A stretch of 64,000 nucleotides of DNA from Nocardia anaemiae NBRC 100462 (GTDB taxonomy: Bacteria; Actinomycetota; Actinomycetes; Mycobacteriales; Mycobacteriaceae): assembly GCF_001612725.1 (NCBI RefSeq), contig NZ_BDAZ01000032.1, forward strand, positions 1 to 64,000, written 5' to 3'. This document shows, in pieces, positions 24,009 through 32,558 of this stretch. A program made the translations under genes and the position numbers. The number at the start of each line of letters is the position of its first letter. Position 1 is the first letter of the stretch. The notes under the pieces are model-generated. The model worked only from the letters and a program-made list of their open reading frames with translations. It was not told where the DNA came from and made no database searches.

Positions 24009-24122
24009 TCAGTACTGCGCGAGCAGCCCACTCAGTCCAAGCAGTACGAGGCCTACGTATTTCGGGATCAGGGTAGCGATGACCGTGAGTCCGGAACTGT
24101 TCACTATCAATGCCTTTCGCAT
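24009..24122 (-). CDS. Putative 31-37 residue membrane peptide
   Basis: ATG 24122 (or GTG 24104) opens a short frame with NSSGLTVIATLIPKYVGLVLLGLSGLLAQY, one hydrophobic helix that fills nearly the whole peptide. AAGG lies before the GTG. It is upstream of and co-oriented with the LppU-like gene, and divergent from the coiled-coil gene. The palindrome at 24133-24146 falls in its promoter region. It is a speculative gene. Confidence 0.4.
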   Translation of the reverse strand: MRKALIVNSSGLTVIATLIPKYVGLVLLGLSGLLAQY

Positions 24123-24132
24123 TACAAACACG

Positions 24133-24146
24133 TGGACTTTTGTCCA
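24133..24146. promoter_or_regulatory. TGGAC-N4-GTCCA palindrome
   Basis: TGGACTTTTGTCCA, the same core and spacing as the operator at 8709-8726. It lies between the small-peptide ORF (minus) and the coiled-coil gene (plus), 51 bp before the latter's start. It may be bound by the TetR protein encoded at 8784 or by a related regulator. Confidence 0.45.
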
Positions 24147-24196
24147 GTATGTGCACTCTGTCGCTGGCGGAGACCCGGCCGTTACGCTTGGCACGT

Positions 24197-25015
24197 ATGA
24201 GGCTCGAAGAGGTCGCCGTCGACTTGTACGGACTCGACCCTGGTGAGTTCGTCGCCGCCAGGGCGGCACGCGTGGCCGAGGCCAAGAATGCGGGCGATAA
24301 GGAACTCGCGGTCGCCATCGGCAAACTGCGCAAGCCGACGGTCGTCGCCTGGACGGTGAATCTGCTGGCCCGCGCGGCGCCCGATGATGTCGATGCGCTG
24401 CTACAGCTCGGATCCGCACTGCGCAAGGCGCAACGGGAATTGTCCGGCGAGCAGTTGCGCGCACTGACCACGCAGCGCCAGCAGGTCGTCAATGCCCTTG
24501 CCAAGCGGGCGGGCGCACTGGCCGCCGATCGCGGACATCCGGTCACCGAGGGGGTGCTGCGCGAGGTGGGCCAGACGCTGACGGCGGCACTGGCCGATGA
24601 CACGGTCGCCGAGCAGGTGCGCAGCGGCACACTGGTGACAGCGGCGAGCTATGCGGGTTTCGGTCCGGGTGGTGGTGCGGCACTCGCCTCGGTAAAGGGC
24701 ACGGGCACAAGGAAATCCGCTGAGCCTGTGGCCGAGGACAACGCGCAGCAGGAACTCGATGACGCACTCGAAGCCCTCGAATCCGCCCGTGCGGCATGGG
24801 ATTCGGCGCAAGACGAAGCCGACGCGGCGGCAAACCGGTTGGCCGAGAGCGAATCCCGCATCGAAGCACTACGGGAAAAGCTTGCCCATGCCGAACAGCA
24901 GAAACAGTTCGCCCGCACCGCCGAGCGCGGTGCGCAGGAACAATTGCGCGCGGCCCAGAAGCAACTCGATCGGGCCGAGCGCTGGGTGAAACGGGCGCGC
25001 GAGCGCGTCGACTGA
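24197..25015 (+). CDS. Coiled-coil protein of unknown function
   Basis: A 272-residue soluble protein. The N-terminal part (MRLEEVAVDLYGLDPGEFVAARAARVAEAKNAGDKELAVAIGKLRKPTVVAWTVNLLARA) is conserved among mycolata. A Gly-rich hinge (GFGPGGGAALASVKG) follows, and then a long Ala/Glu/Gln-rich coiled coil covering about the last 100 residues. There are no enzymatic motifs. ATG 24197 is preceded by TACGCT at 24183-24188, so a leaderless mRNA is plausible. It is convergent with the M1 peptidase gene, three bases apart. Confidence 0.75.
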   Translation: MRLEEVAVDLYGLDPGEFVAARAARVAEAKNAGDKELAVAIGKLRKPTVVAWTVNLLARAAPDDVDALLQLGSALRKAQRELSGEQLRALTTQRQQVVNALAKRAGALAADRGHPVTEGVLREVGQTLTAALADDTVAEQVRSGTLVTAASYAGFGPGGGAALASVKGTGTRKSAEPVAEDNAQQELDDALEALESARAAWDSAQDEADAAANRLAESESRIEALREKLAHAEQQKQFARTAERGAQEQLRAAQKQLDRAERWVKRARERVD

Positions 25016-25018
25016 ACC

Positions 25019-26410
25019 TCAGCCGCGCAGTGCACCCGGGTAGAGATACACGTCCGGGGGCATTGTGGTGCGGTTCAACCAGGCGTCGAAAAAGCCGGTC
25101 AGATCGGTCGGGGACTTCAACTGTATGAAGGTGCGGAACTCCGGCATCGAGGCATTGCCGTAGGCATGGATGGCATTGAATTCCCGGACGGCCGTGAAGA
25201 ATACGTCGTCGCCGAGCTGTTTGCGCAGGGCGTGCAGGAACAGCGGGCCGCGATAGTAGACGGCGATGAATTCATTTCCGACCCCCGGATTTTCCAGCGG
25301 AATATCCCAGAATTTCTGGTTGTCACGCTGTTTCTGAATGGTTTCGCGGTAGGCCGCGTCGACGTCCTTGCCCTCCTTCTGCTCCGGCCACAGATAGTCG
25401 GCGGTGTAGCTGGCGAAGCATTCGTTCAGGCAGATATCGGACCATTGCCGCACCGATACCGAATCGCCCCACCATTGGTGTGCGATTTCGTGCACGACAG
25501 TCTGTAGGTCGGTCCACGGTGCGTAGATCGGACGGGTCTGGGTCTCCAGCGAGAACTCCAGATCCGCGTCGACGTAGATGCCGCCCGCGGCGTCGAAGGG
25601 ATAGCGGCCGTAGAGCGCCTCCTCGAAGTCGAGGATTTCCGGCAGGCGCTGCTCGGTTTCCCAATTGCGCTCCGCTTTCGGGGCGAATGCGCTGATCAGC
25701 GGGGTGCCGTTGGCGCGGCGCTGCTCCAGGTAGCGGTAATGATCGATCGCGACGGTGGTCAGGTAGCCGAGCACCGGTTGGTGCGACTCCCACGTGACAT
25801 TGCGCTTGGCGCCGATGACCGCATTCTCGGTCCGCACACCATTGGAAACCACCTCCCATTCCGCGGGAACCGACGCGTGCAGGGTGAAGGTGGCCTTGTC
25901 CAGCGGAGTGTCGTTGAGCGGATACCAGGTGGTGGCCGAATGCGGTTCACCGGAGACGAAGGCCCCGCCGCTGGGCGAATAGGTCCAGCCCTCGCCCTCG
26001 GTGTTCCTGGCCTGCCCGGCATAGTCGACGGTCACGATGAAGGGCAGGCCGGGCAGCAGCGGCAGCAGTGGGGTCACGGTCAGTTCGTGCTCGCCGTTGC
26101 GATCGAAGGCAGCGGGCAGGTTGTTCACCGAGACCATGCGCACATCCGGGCCGTCGAAGTCCAGATTGAACATTCGCAGCGGCTGGGTGGCGGTCGCCTC
26201 GACCCTGGTGGTGCCGGTGAGCTGATGGCTCGCCGGGTCGTAGTCGATACCGACCTCGTAATGGCCGACGTCGTAGCCGCCATTGCCGTCCAGCGGGTAA
26301 TACGGATCGTCCAGCCCCGGCGCACCGACGAGCGGATCAGCGTTCGCCGGAATCGGGGCGGCGACCAGCGCGGCGACCATGGCCGCGCACAACCAGCCGG
26401 ACCACCTCAT
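25019..26410 (-). CDS. Secreted M1 family metallopeptidase
   Basis: A 463-residue gluzincin aminopeptidase. A Sec signal peptide ends near PANA (24). The catalytic zinc motif is HEIAHQWW (His307, Glu308, His311) with the third ligand Glu330 in ICLNECFASY, giving HExxH-x18-E. The beta-saddle N-terminal domain (YDVGHYEVGIDYDPASHQLTGTTRVEA) and the GAF/EF substrate region lie before it. It lacks the long ERAP-type C-terminal domain of cytosolic PepN (about 860 residues), as is normal for exported actinobacterial M1 enzymes. The start is ATG 26410. It is expected to trim N-terminal residues from peptides outside the cell. Confidence 0.92.
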   Translation of the reverse strand: MRWSGWLCAAMVAALVAAPIPANADPLVGAPGLDDPYYPLDGNGGYDVGHYEVGIDYDPASHQLTGTTRVEATATQPLRMFNLDFDGPDVRMVSVNNLPAAFDRNGEHELTVTPLLPLLPGLPFIVTVDYAGQARNTEGEGWTYSPSGGAFVSGEPHSATTWYPLNDTPLDKATFTLHASVPAEWEVVSNGVRTENAVIGAKRNVTWESHQPVLGYLTTVAIDHYRYLEQRRANGTPLISAFAPKAERNWETEQRLPEILDFEEALYGRYPFDAAGGIYVDADLEFSLETQTRPIYAPWTDLQTVVHEIAHQWWGDSVSVRQWSDICLNECFASYTADYLWPEQKEGKDVDAAYRETIQKQRDNQKFWDIPLENPGVGNEFIAVYYRGPLFLHALRKQLGDDVFFTAVREFNAIHAYGNASMPEFRTFIQLKSPTDLTGFFDAWLNRTTMPPDVYLYPGALRG

Positions 26411-26463
26411 GCGACCACCACCCCTTCCACCGTCCCACCCGACCTCGGTGGATGGTAGTCGCT

Positions 26464-27099
26464 TCAGTCGGCGCTACCGCTGAGCGCCACCGACGCGCCG
26501 AGCCCGAAGATCATCGCACCGCCCGCACCGCCGACCGCCTCCAGTCGCTGCGGCGAGCGCGCGAACCAGGCGCGGGCGGATGCGGCGAGCAGCCCCCACG
26601 CGCTATCGGAGACCAAGGCGATCGCCAGGAAGATGGTGCCGAGGATCAGGAATTGCAACTGCAGCGAACCCGCCGACGGTTCGGCGAAGTGCGGCAGTAC
26701 CGCCGAGAAGAAGACGATCGCCTTGGGATTGGTCAGCCCGACGAACACGCTCTGCCGAAACACCTTGGCATCGCCGGGGTCGATCGGCGCGTTCAGCGCC
26801 GCCCGCAACGCCTTGCGCTCCCGAATCGCCTGGATCCCCAGGTACATCAGATAGAGCGCACCGACGAACTTGACCACGGTGAGCGCGAGCGCCGAGGCGG
26901 CGAGCAGAGTGCCGAGGCCCACCGAGACCAGCAGTAGCGCGATGAAAACGCCCGCGGCATGACCGAATACCGAGACCAGAGCGGCGCGGCGGCCGAGCGC
27001 GAGGGCCCGGCCGATGGTGAAGAGCACACCCGGTCCGGGGATGACGATGATGACAAACGATGCGGCGGTGAAAGCCAGCAGGTTGGAGACCGGAACCAT
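26464..27099 (-). CDS. LysE family translocator (amino acid exporter)
   Basis: A 211-residue, six-helix membrane protein of the LysE/RhtB superfamily. It shows the diagnostic start FVIIVIPGPGVLFTIGRALALGRRAALVSVFGHAAG, the conserved helix-3 YLMYLGIQAIRE and FVGLTNPKAIVFFSAVLPHF. Such carriers export amino acids or related metabolites by proton exchange; the substrate cannot be told. The start is ATG 27099. A second family member lies at 29878 on the other strand, with DUF3239 and XPB between them. Confidence 0.9.
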   Translation of the reverse strand: MVPVSNLLAFTAASFVIIVIPGPGVLFTIGRALALGRRAALVSVFGHAAGVFIALLLVSVGLGTLLAASALALTVVKFVGALYLMYLGIQAIRERKALRAALNAPIDPGDAKVFRQSVFVGLTNPKAIVFFSAVLPHFAEPSAGSLQLQFLILGTIFLAIALVSDSAWGLLAASARAWFARSPQRLEAVGGAGGAMIFGLGASVALSGSAD

Positions 27100-27138
27100 T
27101 TATCGAGTCTATTCGGCGGCGCAAGGGAATTCGGCTGA

Positions 27139-27801
27139 TCAGGAACCCAGGTCGCCGGGCAGCTGGTGCGGGTCGAGCAGCAATCGTTTGGCGGAGGTGC
27201 GCCGCACCTTGTCGGCGAGTTCCAGATTATCGGTGAGCAAACGCCATTCGACCTCGCTGATGGCCGCGCGCGCTCGATCGATGACGGTGCCGTCGCGGGT
27301 GCCCCAGGCGATCGGCATGGCACTGACCGACTGCCAGCGCTCGCCGACCTGACGGGGTGCGCGATCGGTGCGCACCGCGACCGACGGCACCCGCTCGCCC
27401 GCGCGCTTCTCGTGGCCGGGCAGATCCCTGACCTTCCTGATCACAAGCGCATAGCGCGGTTCGTGGGTCTCCGAGACATCGACCAGTGCGAGCAGCACGA
27501 CGCCACTCGGATGCGTTTCGGAAACCACCGCGGGGACCAGCTCACCGTCGGCGTAGAGCTTGTCGATGCTGGAGCGGTGCGGTGTCCAGAACGCCACCCA
27601 CAGCGCGACCACCGCGCCGAGGGCGAACGCGATCGCCAGCAGATAGGCCCACGGATGGTTGAGCCAGATCAGATAGGCGGTGCCGGTCGCGGCGATGACG
27701 GCGGCCGCGATCGCCATGACACGCAGTCGACGTAGGTCGGCGAAGACTTCGTTGACCGCATGGGCGTGCTGCCGGTCCACCGCGAATTCGAAGCGTCGCA
27801 C
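27139..27801 (-). CDS. DUF3239 membrane protein
   Basis: A 220-residue protein with two N-terminal transmembrane helices (about residues 28-45 and 51-68; VMAIAAAVIAATGTAYLIWL and WAYLLAIAFALGAVVALWVAFW) followed by a soluble domain (GELVPAVVSETHPSGVVLLALVDVSETHEPRYALVIRKVRDLPGHEKRAGERVPSVAV). It matches DUF3239. Start GTG 27801. It lies 40 bp downstream of XPB on the same strand, so it is probably co-transcribed. The function is unknown. Confidence 0.82.
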   Translation of the reverse strand: MRRFEFAVDRQHAHAVNEVFADLRRLRVMAIAAAVIAATGTAYLIWLNHPWAYLLAIAFALGAVVALWVAFWTPHRSSIDKLYADGELVPAVVSETHPSGVVLLALVDVSETHEPRYALVIRKVRDLPGHEKRAGERVPSVAVRTDRAPRQVGERWQSVSAMPIAWGTRDGTVIDRARAAISEVEWRLLTDNLELADKVRRTSAKRLLLDPHQLPGDLGS

Positions 27802-27841
27802 GTTCCATTCCTAGCACACGTATCGGAGCGAATTCCTCCGC

Positions 27842-29500
27842 TTATCCGATGGCCGGTCCCAGCAAGTCATCGGCATCCGTAATGCGATAGGCGTAACCCT
27901 GTTCGGCGAGGAAACGCTGACGGTGCGCGGCATATTCGGCGTCCAGGGTGTCACGTGCGACGACCGAATAGAAGTGGGCTTGGCCACCATCTTGTTTCGG
28001 CCGCAACAGTCGACCGAGCCGTTGCGCTTCTTCTTGGCGCGAACCGAATGTTCCCGAAACCTGCACCGCGACAGAGGCTTCGGGCAAATCGATGGAAAAG
28101 TTCGCGACCTTGCTCACCACAAGCACCGGAATCTCACCGCGCCGGAACGCATCGAAAAGTTCTTCGCGCTCTTTGGTTTTCGTCGAACCTTGAATTACCG
28201 GCGCATTGAGATCGGCACCGAGTTCGTCGAGTTGATCCAGATACGCGCCGATCACCAACGTCGGCGCATCCTTGTGCTGAGCCAGAATCGATTCCACCAC
28301 AGGGATTTTCGTGCGCGCGGTCGAGCAGAGCTTGTAGCGCTCCTCGGGCTCGGCGGTGGCATAGGCCATCCGCTCGGCATCGGTGAGGGTGACCCGGACC
28401 TCGATGCAGTCGGCGGGGGCGATCCAGCCCTGCGCCTCGATGTCCTTCCACGGCGCGTCGTAGCGCTTGGGGCCGATCAGCGAGAACACATCGCCCTCGC
28501 GGCCGTCCTCGCGCACCAGGGTCGCGGTGAGACCGAGCCGACGCCGCGATTGCAGATCGGCGGTCATCCGGAAGACCGGGGCGGGCAGCAGGTGCACCTC
28601 GTCATAGATGACCAGGCCCCAGTCCCGGCTGTCGAAGAGTTCGAGATGTTTGTACTCGCCCTTGGTGCGACGGGTGATCACCTGATAGGTGGCGATGGTG
28701 ACCGGACGGATCTCCTTGCGCTCACCGGAGTACTCGCCGATTTCGTCCTCGGTCAACGAGGTTCGCGCGAGCAGCTCACGCCGCCACTGCCGTCCGGCCA
28801 CCGTATTGGTGACCAGGATCAGCGTGGTGGCCTGCGCCTTGGCCATCGCCGCCGCGCCGACCATCGTCTTGCCCGCACCACACGGCAGCACCACGACACC
28901 CGAACCACCTGCCCAGAACGAATCGGCGGCCATCTCCTGGTAATCGCGCAGATGCCACTTGCCGCCGGTGTAATCCAGCTCGATCTGATGCGCCTCGCCG
29001 TCGACATAGCCCGCCAGATCCTCGGCGGGCCAGCCGATCTTCAGCAGCATCTGCTTGATCCGGCCGCGCTCGGACGGATGTACGACGACGGTGTCCTCAT
29101 CCACGCGCGCGCCGAGCATCGGGGCGATCTTCTTGTGCCGCAGCACTTCCTCGAGCACCGCGCGGTCCAGACTGACCAGCGTCAACCCGTGCGCCGGATT
29201 CTTCACCAGCTGCAACCGGCCGTAGCGGGCCATGGTGTCCACGATGTCGACAAGCAGCGGCTGCGGCACCGCGTACCGCGAGTAGCTGACCAGGGCATCC
29301 ACCACCTGCTCGGCGTCATGCCCGGCCGCCCGCGCATTCCACAGCGCCAATGGCGTCACCCGATAGGTGTGCACGTGCTCCGGCGCCCGCTCCAATTCCG
29401 CGAACGGCGCGATGGCCTGCCGTGCCACCCCGGCCAACTCGTGGTCGACCTCGAGCAGCAGCGTCTTGTCACTCTGAACAATCAGCGGACCGTCGGTCAC
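27842..29500 (-). CDS. ercc3: DNA repair helicase XPB (bacterial ERCC3)
   Basis: A 552-residue 3'-5' superfamily 2 DNA helicase, the length of M. tuberculosis XPB (549). The N-terminal damage-recognition-like domain is followed by helicase domain 1 with Walker A LPCGAGKT (205-212), DEVH (300-303) and the XPB-specific RED motif (330-332, after LTATLVR). Domain 2 carries the arginine fingers in QEEAQRLGRLLRPK. GTG 29500 is the start because the product then begins MTDGPLIVQSDKTLLLEVDHE like its homologues, although the frame extends to 29551. The GTG overlaps the stop of the micro-ORF at 29497-29577. Confidence 0.93.
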   Translation of the reverse strand: MTDGPLIVQSDKTLLLEVDHELAGVARQAIAPFAELERAPEHVHTYRVTPLALWNARAAGHDAEQVVDALVSYSRYAVPQPLLVDIVDTMARYGRLQLVKNPAHGLTLVSLDRAVLEEVLRHKKIAPMLGARVDEDTVVVHPSERGRIKQMLLKIGWPAEDLAGYVDGEAHQIELDYTGGKWHLRDYQEMAADSFWAGGSGVVVLPCGAGKTMVGAAAMAKAQATTLILVTNTVAGRQWRRELLARTSLTEDEIGEYSGERKEIRPVTIATYQVITRRTKGEYKHLELFDSRDWGLVIYDEVHLLPAPVFRMTADLQSRRRLGLTATLVREDGREGDVFSLIGPKRYDAPWKDIEAQGWIAPADCIEVRVTLTDAERMAYATAEPEERYKLCSTARTKIPVVESILAQHKDAPTLVIGAYLDQLDELGADLNAPVIQGSTKTKEREELFDAFRRGEIPVLVVSKVANFSIDLPEASVAVQVSGTFGSRQEEAQRLGRLLRPKQDGGQAHFYSVVARDTLDAEYAAHRQRFLAEQGYAYRITDADDLLGPAIG

Positions 29501-29577
29501 AGCTCCGCCTCGCTCGCGCTCAGCTCCGCTGCGACCGGAGGTGCTGTGCATATGGTGCCCTCGCTACGCTCGGTCAC
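29497..29577 (-). other. 81-bp dispersed element / 26-codon micro-ORF, copy B
   Basis: GTG 29577 opens a 26-codon frame containing ERSEGT, CTAPPVAAE and SASEAEL. It ends in TGA at 29499-29497, overlapping the XPB GTG by four bases. Length and position relative to the next gene are identical to copy A (6305-6385). The 300 bp upstream of it (29578-29877), in the divergent spacer with a LysE gene, hold no gene I can support. Confidence 0.6.
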
Positions 29578-29877
29578 GTTCTCTCCTCGTATACGGCGTC
29601 CGGCTTAGTACCCGATCGCTCGTGCGACTCCGGCTCATTCTCCCCGACACCACCGACAACCCATCGGATGCGGCATCGATCCTGCCCCCGCCGACGGGCG
29701 TTGCTCGCGTCGGCCTCGACATACAGCGTCCGAGCGGCCTGTTTTGTTCCTGGTGGGAATGCACTGACCGCCTATTGTCGCCCGGATCTCACCAGAGCGA
29801 GATGGGCGGTCACGCCAGTCCACCGCCGCTCAACTGGACCGAGACGGGGCCGCCGCATGTGCGTGAGGATCGAGAAC

Positions 29878-30522
29878 ATGATCCAAACTGCGGCGATTCT
29901 GGGTGTGGCGGCGGCCGCCTTGGGGATGGTGCTCACGCCGGGACCGAACATGATGTACCTGGTGTCACGCAGTGTTTCACAGGGACGTCGGGCCGGATTG
30001 GTGTCGCTCGGCGGTGTCGCGGCCGGATTCGGCGTCTACTTGGCGGCGGCCACGGCAGGGATTACCGCCGTGTTCGCCATCGTTCCCGGCCTGTATCTGG
30101 CGGTGAAGCTGGCCGGTGCCGGATACCTGTTGTGGCTGGCCTGGCAGACGATGCGGCCCGGTGGGACCTCGGTATTCGCGCCCGCCGAGCTACCCGCGGA
30201 TCCGACGCGGCGATTGTTCACCATGGGGCTGGTCACCAACCTGCTGAATCCGAAGATCGCGATCATGTACATGGCCTTGATTCCGCAGTTCGTGGCGCCC
30301 GAGCACGGCCGGGTCTGGTTGCAGAGTCTGTGCCTGGGGACGGTCCAGATCGCGGTGGCCTTGACGGTGAACGGGCTGATCGTGCTCGGGGCGGGCGGCA
30401 TCGCCGCCTTTCTGACCGCTCGGCCGCTGTGGTTGCGGATCCAGCGCTATTTCATGGGCACCATGCTCGGCGGCATCGCGGTACTCGTCGCGACCGACCG
30501 CGCGCGGCCGATGCCTGCCTGA
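29878..30522 (+). CDS. LysE family translocator (amino acid exporter)
   Basis: A 214-residue, six-helix LysE/RhtB exporter. Diagnostic parts are GMVLTPGPNMMYLVSRSVSQGRRAGLVSLGGVAAGFG, YLLWLAWQTMRPGG and GLVTNLLNPKIAIMYMALIPQFV. ATG 29878 (MIQTAAILG) is the natural start. It is related to, but clearly different from, the exporter at 26464-27099. The substrate is unknown. It is divergent from XPB and followed 34 bp later by the TRIC-like channel gene. Confidence 0.9.
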   Translation: MIQTAAILGVAAAALGMVLTPGPNMMYLVSRSVSQGRRAGLVSLGGVAAGFGVYLAAATAGITAVFAIVPGLYLAVKLAGAGYLLWLAWQTMRPGGTSVFAPAELPADPTRRLFTMGLVTNLLNPKIAIMYMALIPQFVAPEHGRVWLQSLCLGTVQIAVALTVNGLIVLGAGGIAAFLTARPLWLRIQRYFMGTMLGGIAVLVATDRARPMPA

Positions 30523-30556
30523 AGGCGAGCACCGCGGAATATGTGATCGTGTGCGC

Positions 30557-31207
30557 ATGGCGCATTTCGATTCCGCTGTGAATACCGCCCAGCATGTCGG
30601 GGAGTTGTTCGGCGTCTTCGCCTTCGCGACCTCGGGGGCGCTGCTCGCGGTGCGGCGCGGATTCGACGTCTTCGGGATCGTGGTGCTGGCCTGCAGTACG
30701 GCGCTGGGTGGTGGTGTCATTCGGGATCTGGTGATCGGTCGGACACCACCGGCGTCATTCGTCGATCTCAGTTACCTGTGGACCGCACTGATCGCCGCCG
30801 CGGTCATCTTCTTCTGGCATCCGTCGCCGCGGGTGACCGGCGGTCCGCTCGGTGTGGCCGATGCTTTCGGGCTCGGGCTGTTCTGCGTGACCGGCACGGT
30901 GATCGCCTACAACCACGGTCTCGGCGCGCCATCGGCCACACTGCTCGGATTGGTCACCGCGATCGGCGGCGGGGTGATCCGCGACCTGCTCGGCGGGCAG
31001 ACGCCGAGTGTGCTGGTACCCGAGCAGATCTATGCGGTACCAGCACTTTTCGGTGCGGCAACGACCGCGACGCTCTTGCATCTCAATGCCTACAACCCGA
31101 TTACCGGCGCCTGCGCCGCCCTCGGCGCGATCGTATTCCGGCTGCTCGCGATGCGGTACGACTGGCACGCACCACAGGCCCGACGTCGCCCGCAGGACCG
31201 GGCCTAG
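30557..31207 (+). CDS. TRIC-type cation channel family protein (UPF0126)
   Basis: About 216 residues with seven hydrophobic helices in a 3+3+1 layout. The two repeats each carry the glycine-rich kink motif: LGGGVIRDLVIGRTPP in the first and IGGGVIRDLLGGQTPSVL in the second. These are the signatures of trimeric intracellular cation channel homologues (K+/Na+ selective in studied prokaryotic members). The start is ATG 30557, with GTG 30551 two codons upstream also possible. It overlaps the convergent aminotransferase gene by four bases. Confidence 0.9.
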   Translation: MAHFDSAVNTAQHVGELFGVFAFATSGALLAVRRGFDVFGIVVLACSTALGGGVIRDLVIGRTPPASFVDLSYLWTALIAAAVIFFWHPSPRVTGGPLGVADAFGLGLFCVTGTVIAYNHGLGAPSATLLGLVTAIGGGVIRDLLGGQTPSVLVPEQIYAVPALFGAATTATLLHLNAYNPITGACAALGAIVFRLLAMRYDWHAPQARRRPQDRA

Positions 31208-32382
31208 CCCACTCGAACACCGGCACGGAGTCGGCGTACACCCTCTTCGAGGGTTTCGTCGCGTTTGCAGAATGTGAAGCGCACCAGGTGATTCCACGCC
31301 TCCGTGTGGTCGGCGAAGGCGATCAGCGGCACGGCCGCGACACCCAGCCGAACCGGCAGTTCCCGGCAGAAGGCCAAGCCGTCGGTTGCGCCGAGCGGCG
31401 TGATATCCGCGCAGACGAAATAGCCTCCCGCACTCTCCTTCACCCCGAAGCCGGTGTCCTTCAGTGCGGCGGCGAGCCGGAGGCGCTTGTCCGACAGCGT
31501 GTCTCGCAATCCCGCGACCCAGTCGAGTTCATTGTTCAGCGCGTATGCGACGGCCGGTTGGAACGGCCCACCCGCCACGAAGGTCAGGAATTGTTTGGCC
31601 GCGAGCACACCGTCGATGAGTTCGGTCGGGCCGAGCGCCCAGCCGGTCTTCCAGCCGGTGACGCTGAAAGTCTTTGCCGCACTGGACACCACGACGGTGC
31701 GCTCGGCCATACCGGGCAGGGTGGCGAGGCTGATGTGCTCGTTACCGTCGTAGACGAGGTGTTCGTACACCTCGTCGGTGAGCACCAATAGGTCGTGCTC
31801 GCAGGCGATTTCGGCGATCGCGGTCAGATCGGCGCGGTCGAGGACGGTGCCGGTCGGGTTGTGCGGTGAATTGACGATCAGCATCTTGGTCGCGGGCGTG
31901 ATAGCGGCGCGCAGGCTGTCCAGGTCGAGTACGAAGCGGTCACCGTCGGCGACGAGATGGGCCGTGCGCCGCCGCGCTCCGGCCAGGGCGACCGCGGCCG
32001 CATAGGAGTCGTAGTAGGGCTCGATCAGCACGACCTCTCGGCCGGGCTCCACCAGGCCGAGCACGGCGGCGCTGATCGCCTCCGTCGCGCCGACGGTGAC
32101 CAGGACCTGGCTGTCCGGGTCGTACTGGGTGCCGTAGCGGCGGGCGCGGTCGGCGGCGATGGCGCTCCGTAGGATCGGCATACCGCGGCCGGGCGGGTAC
32201 TGGTTCAGCCCGTCGGCAATGGCCTGACGCGCGACCTCGAGCATGCCCTCGGGCCCGTCGGTATCCGGAAAGCCCTGACCCAGGTTGATCGCCTCGTGAC
32301 GCACGGCCAATTCGGTCATCTCCGCGAAGATGGTGGAGGCAAAGGGGCGTAGGCGGGCGACGGTCGCGGGTTGCGAGGACAT
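31204..32382 (-). CDS. dapC: PLP aminotransferase, DapC-like (N-succinyldiaminopimelate aminotransferase)
   Basis: A 392-residue class I/II aminotransferase. The sequence follows Rv0858c (DapC) closely: RLRPFASTIFAEMTELA, INLGQGFPDTDGPEGML, NQYPPGRG, VLVTVGATEAISAAVLGLVEPG, IVNSPHNPTGTVL, VLTDEVYEHLVYD and SSAAKTFSVTGWKTGWA with the PLP lysine. It would catalyse the glutamate-dependent step of the succinylase branch of lysine/diaminopimelate synthesis. Related enzymes act on methionine or kynurenine analogues, so specificity is not certain. The start is ATG 32382. The 176-bp upstream spacer holds a CGAAAG-N11-CTTTCG inverted repeat (32427-32449). Confidence 0.88.
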   Translation of the reverse strand: MSSQPATVARLRPFASTIFAEMTELAVRHEAINLGQGFPDTDGPEGMLEVARQAIADGLNQYPPGRGMPILRSAIAADRARRYGTQYDPDSQVLVTVGATEAISAAVLGLVEPGREVVLIEPYYDSYAAAVALAGARRRTAHLVADGDRFVLDLDSLRAAITPATKMLIVNSPHNPTGTVLDRADLTAIAEIACEHDLLVLTDEVYEHLVYDGNEHISLATLPGMAERTVVVSSAAKTFSVTGWKTGWALGPTELIDGVLAAKQFLTFVAGGPFQPAVAYALNNELDWVAGLRDTLSDKRLRLAAALKDTGFGVKESAGGYFVCADITPLGATDGLAFCRELPVRLGVAAVPLIAFADHTEAWNHLVRFTFCKRDETLEEGVRRLRAGVRVG

Positions 32383-32558
32383 ATCCGGAGAGTAGCCCAG
32401 CGGTCGCCATTGTTGCCATCAGATAGCGAAAGGCTATATTTCACTTTCGGATTGAGCCTTCTACCTGCATAGTTGTGCGTTCTCCCAGTGGCGGCTAGCC
32501 TCGCCGTGTTCTACCTCACAAACCGCCGACCTGCGGCGGTATCTCGAAAGGGGCGCTT

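Noticed and set aside
27923..29608. A 561-codon plus-strand frame opposite XPB
   Set aside because: It is an antisense shadow: XPB on the minus strand has all helicase motifs, and the plus frame has none.
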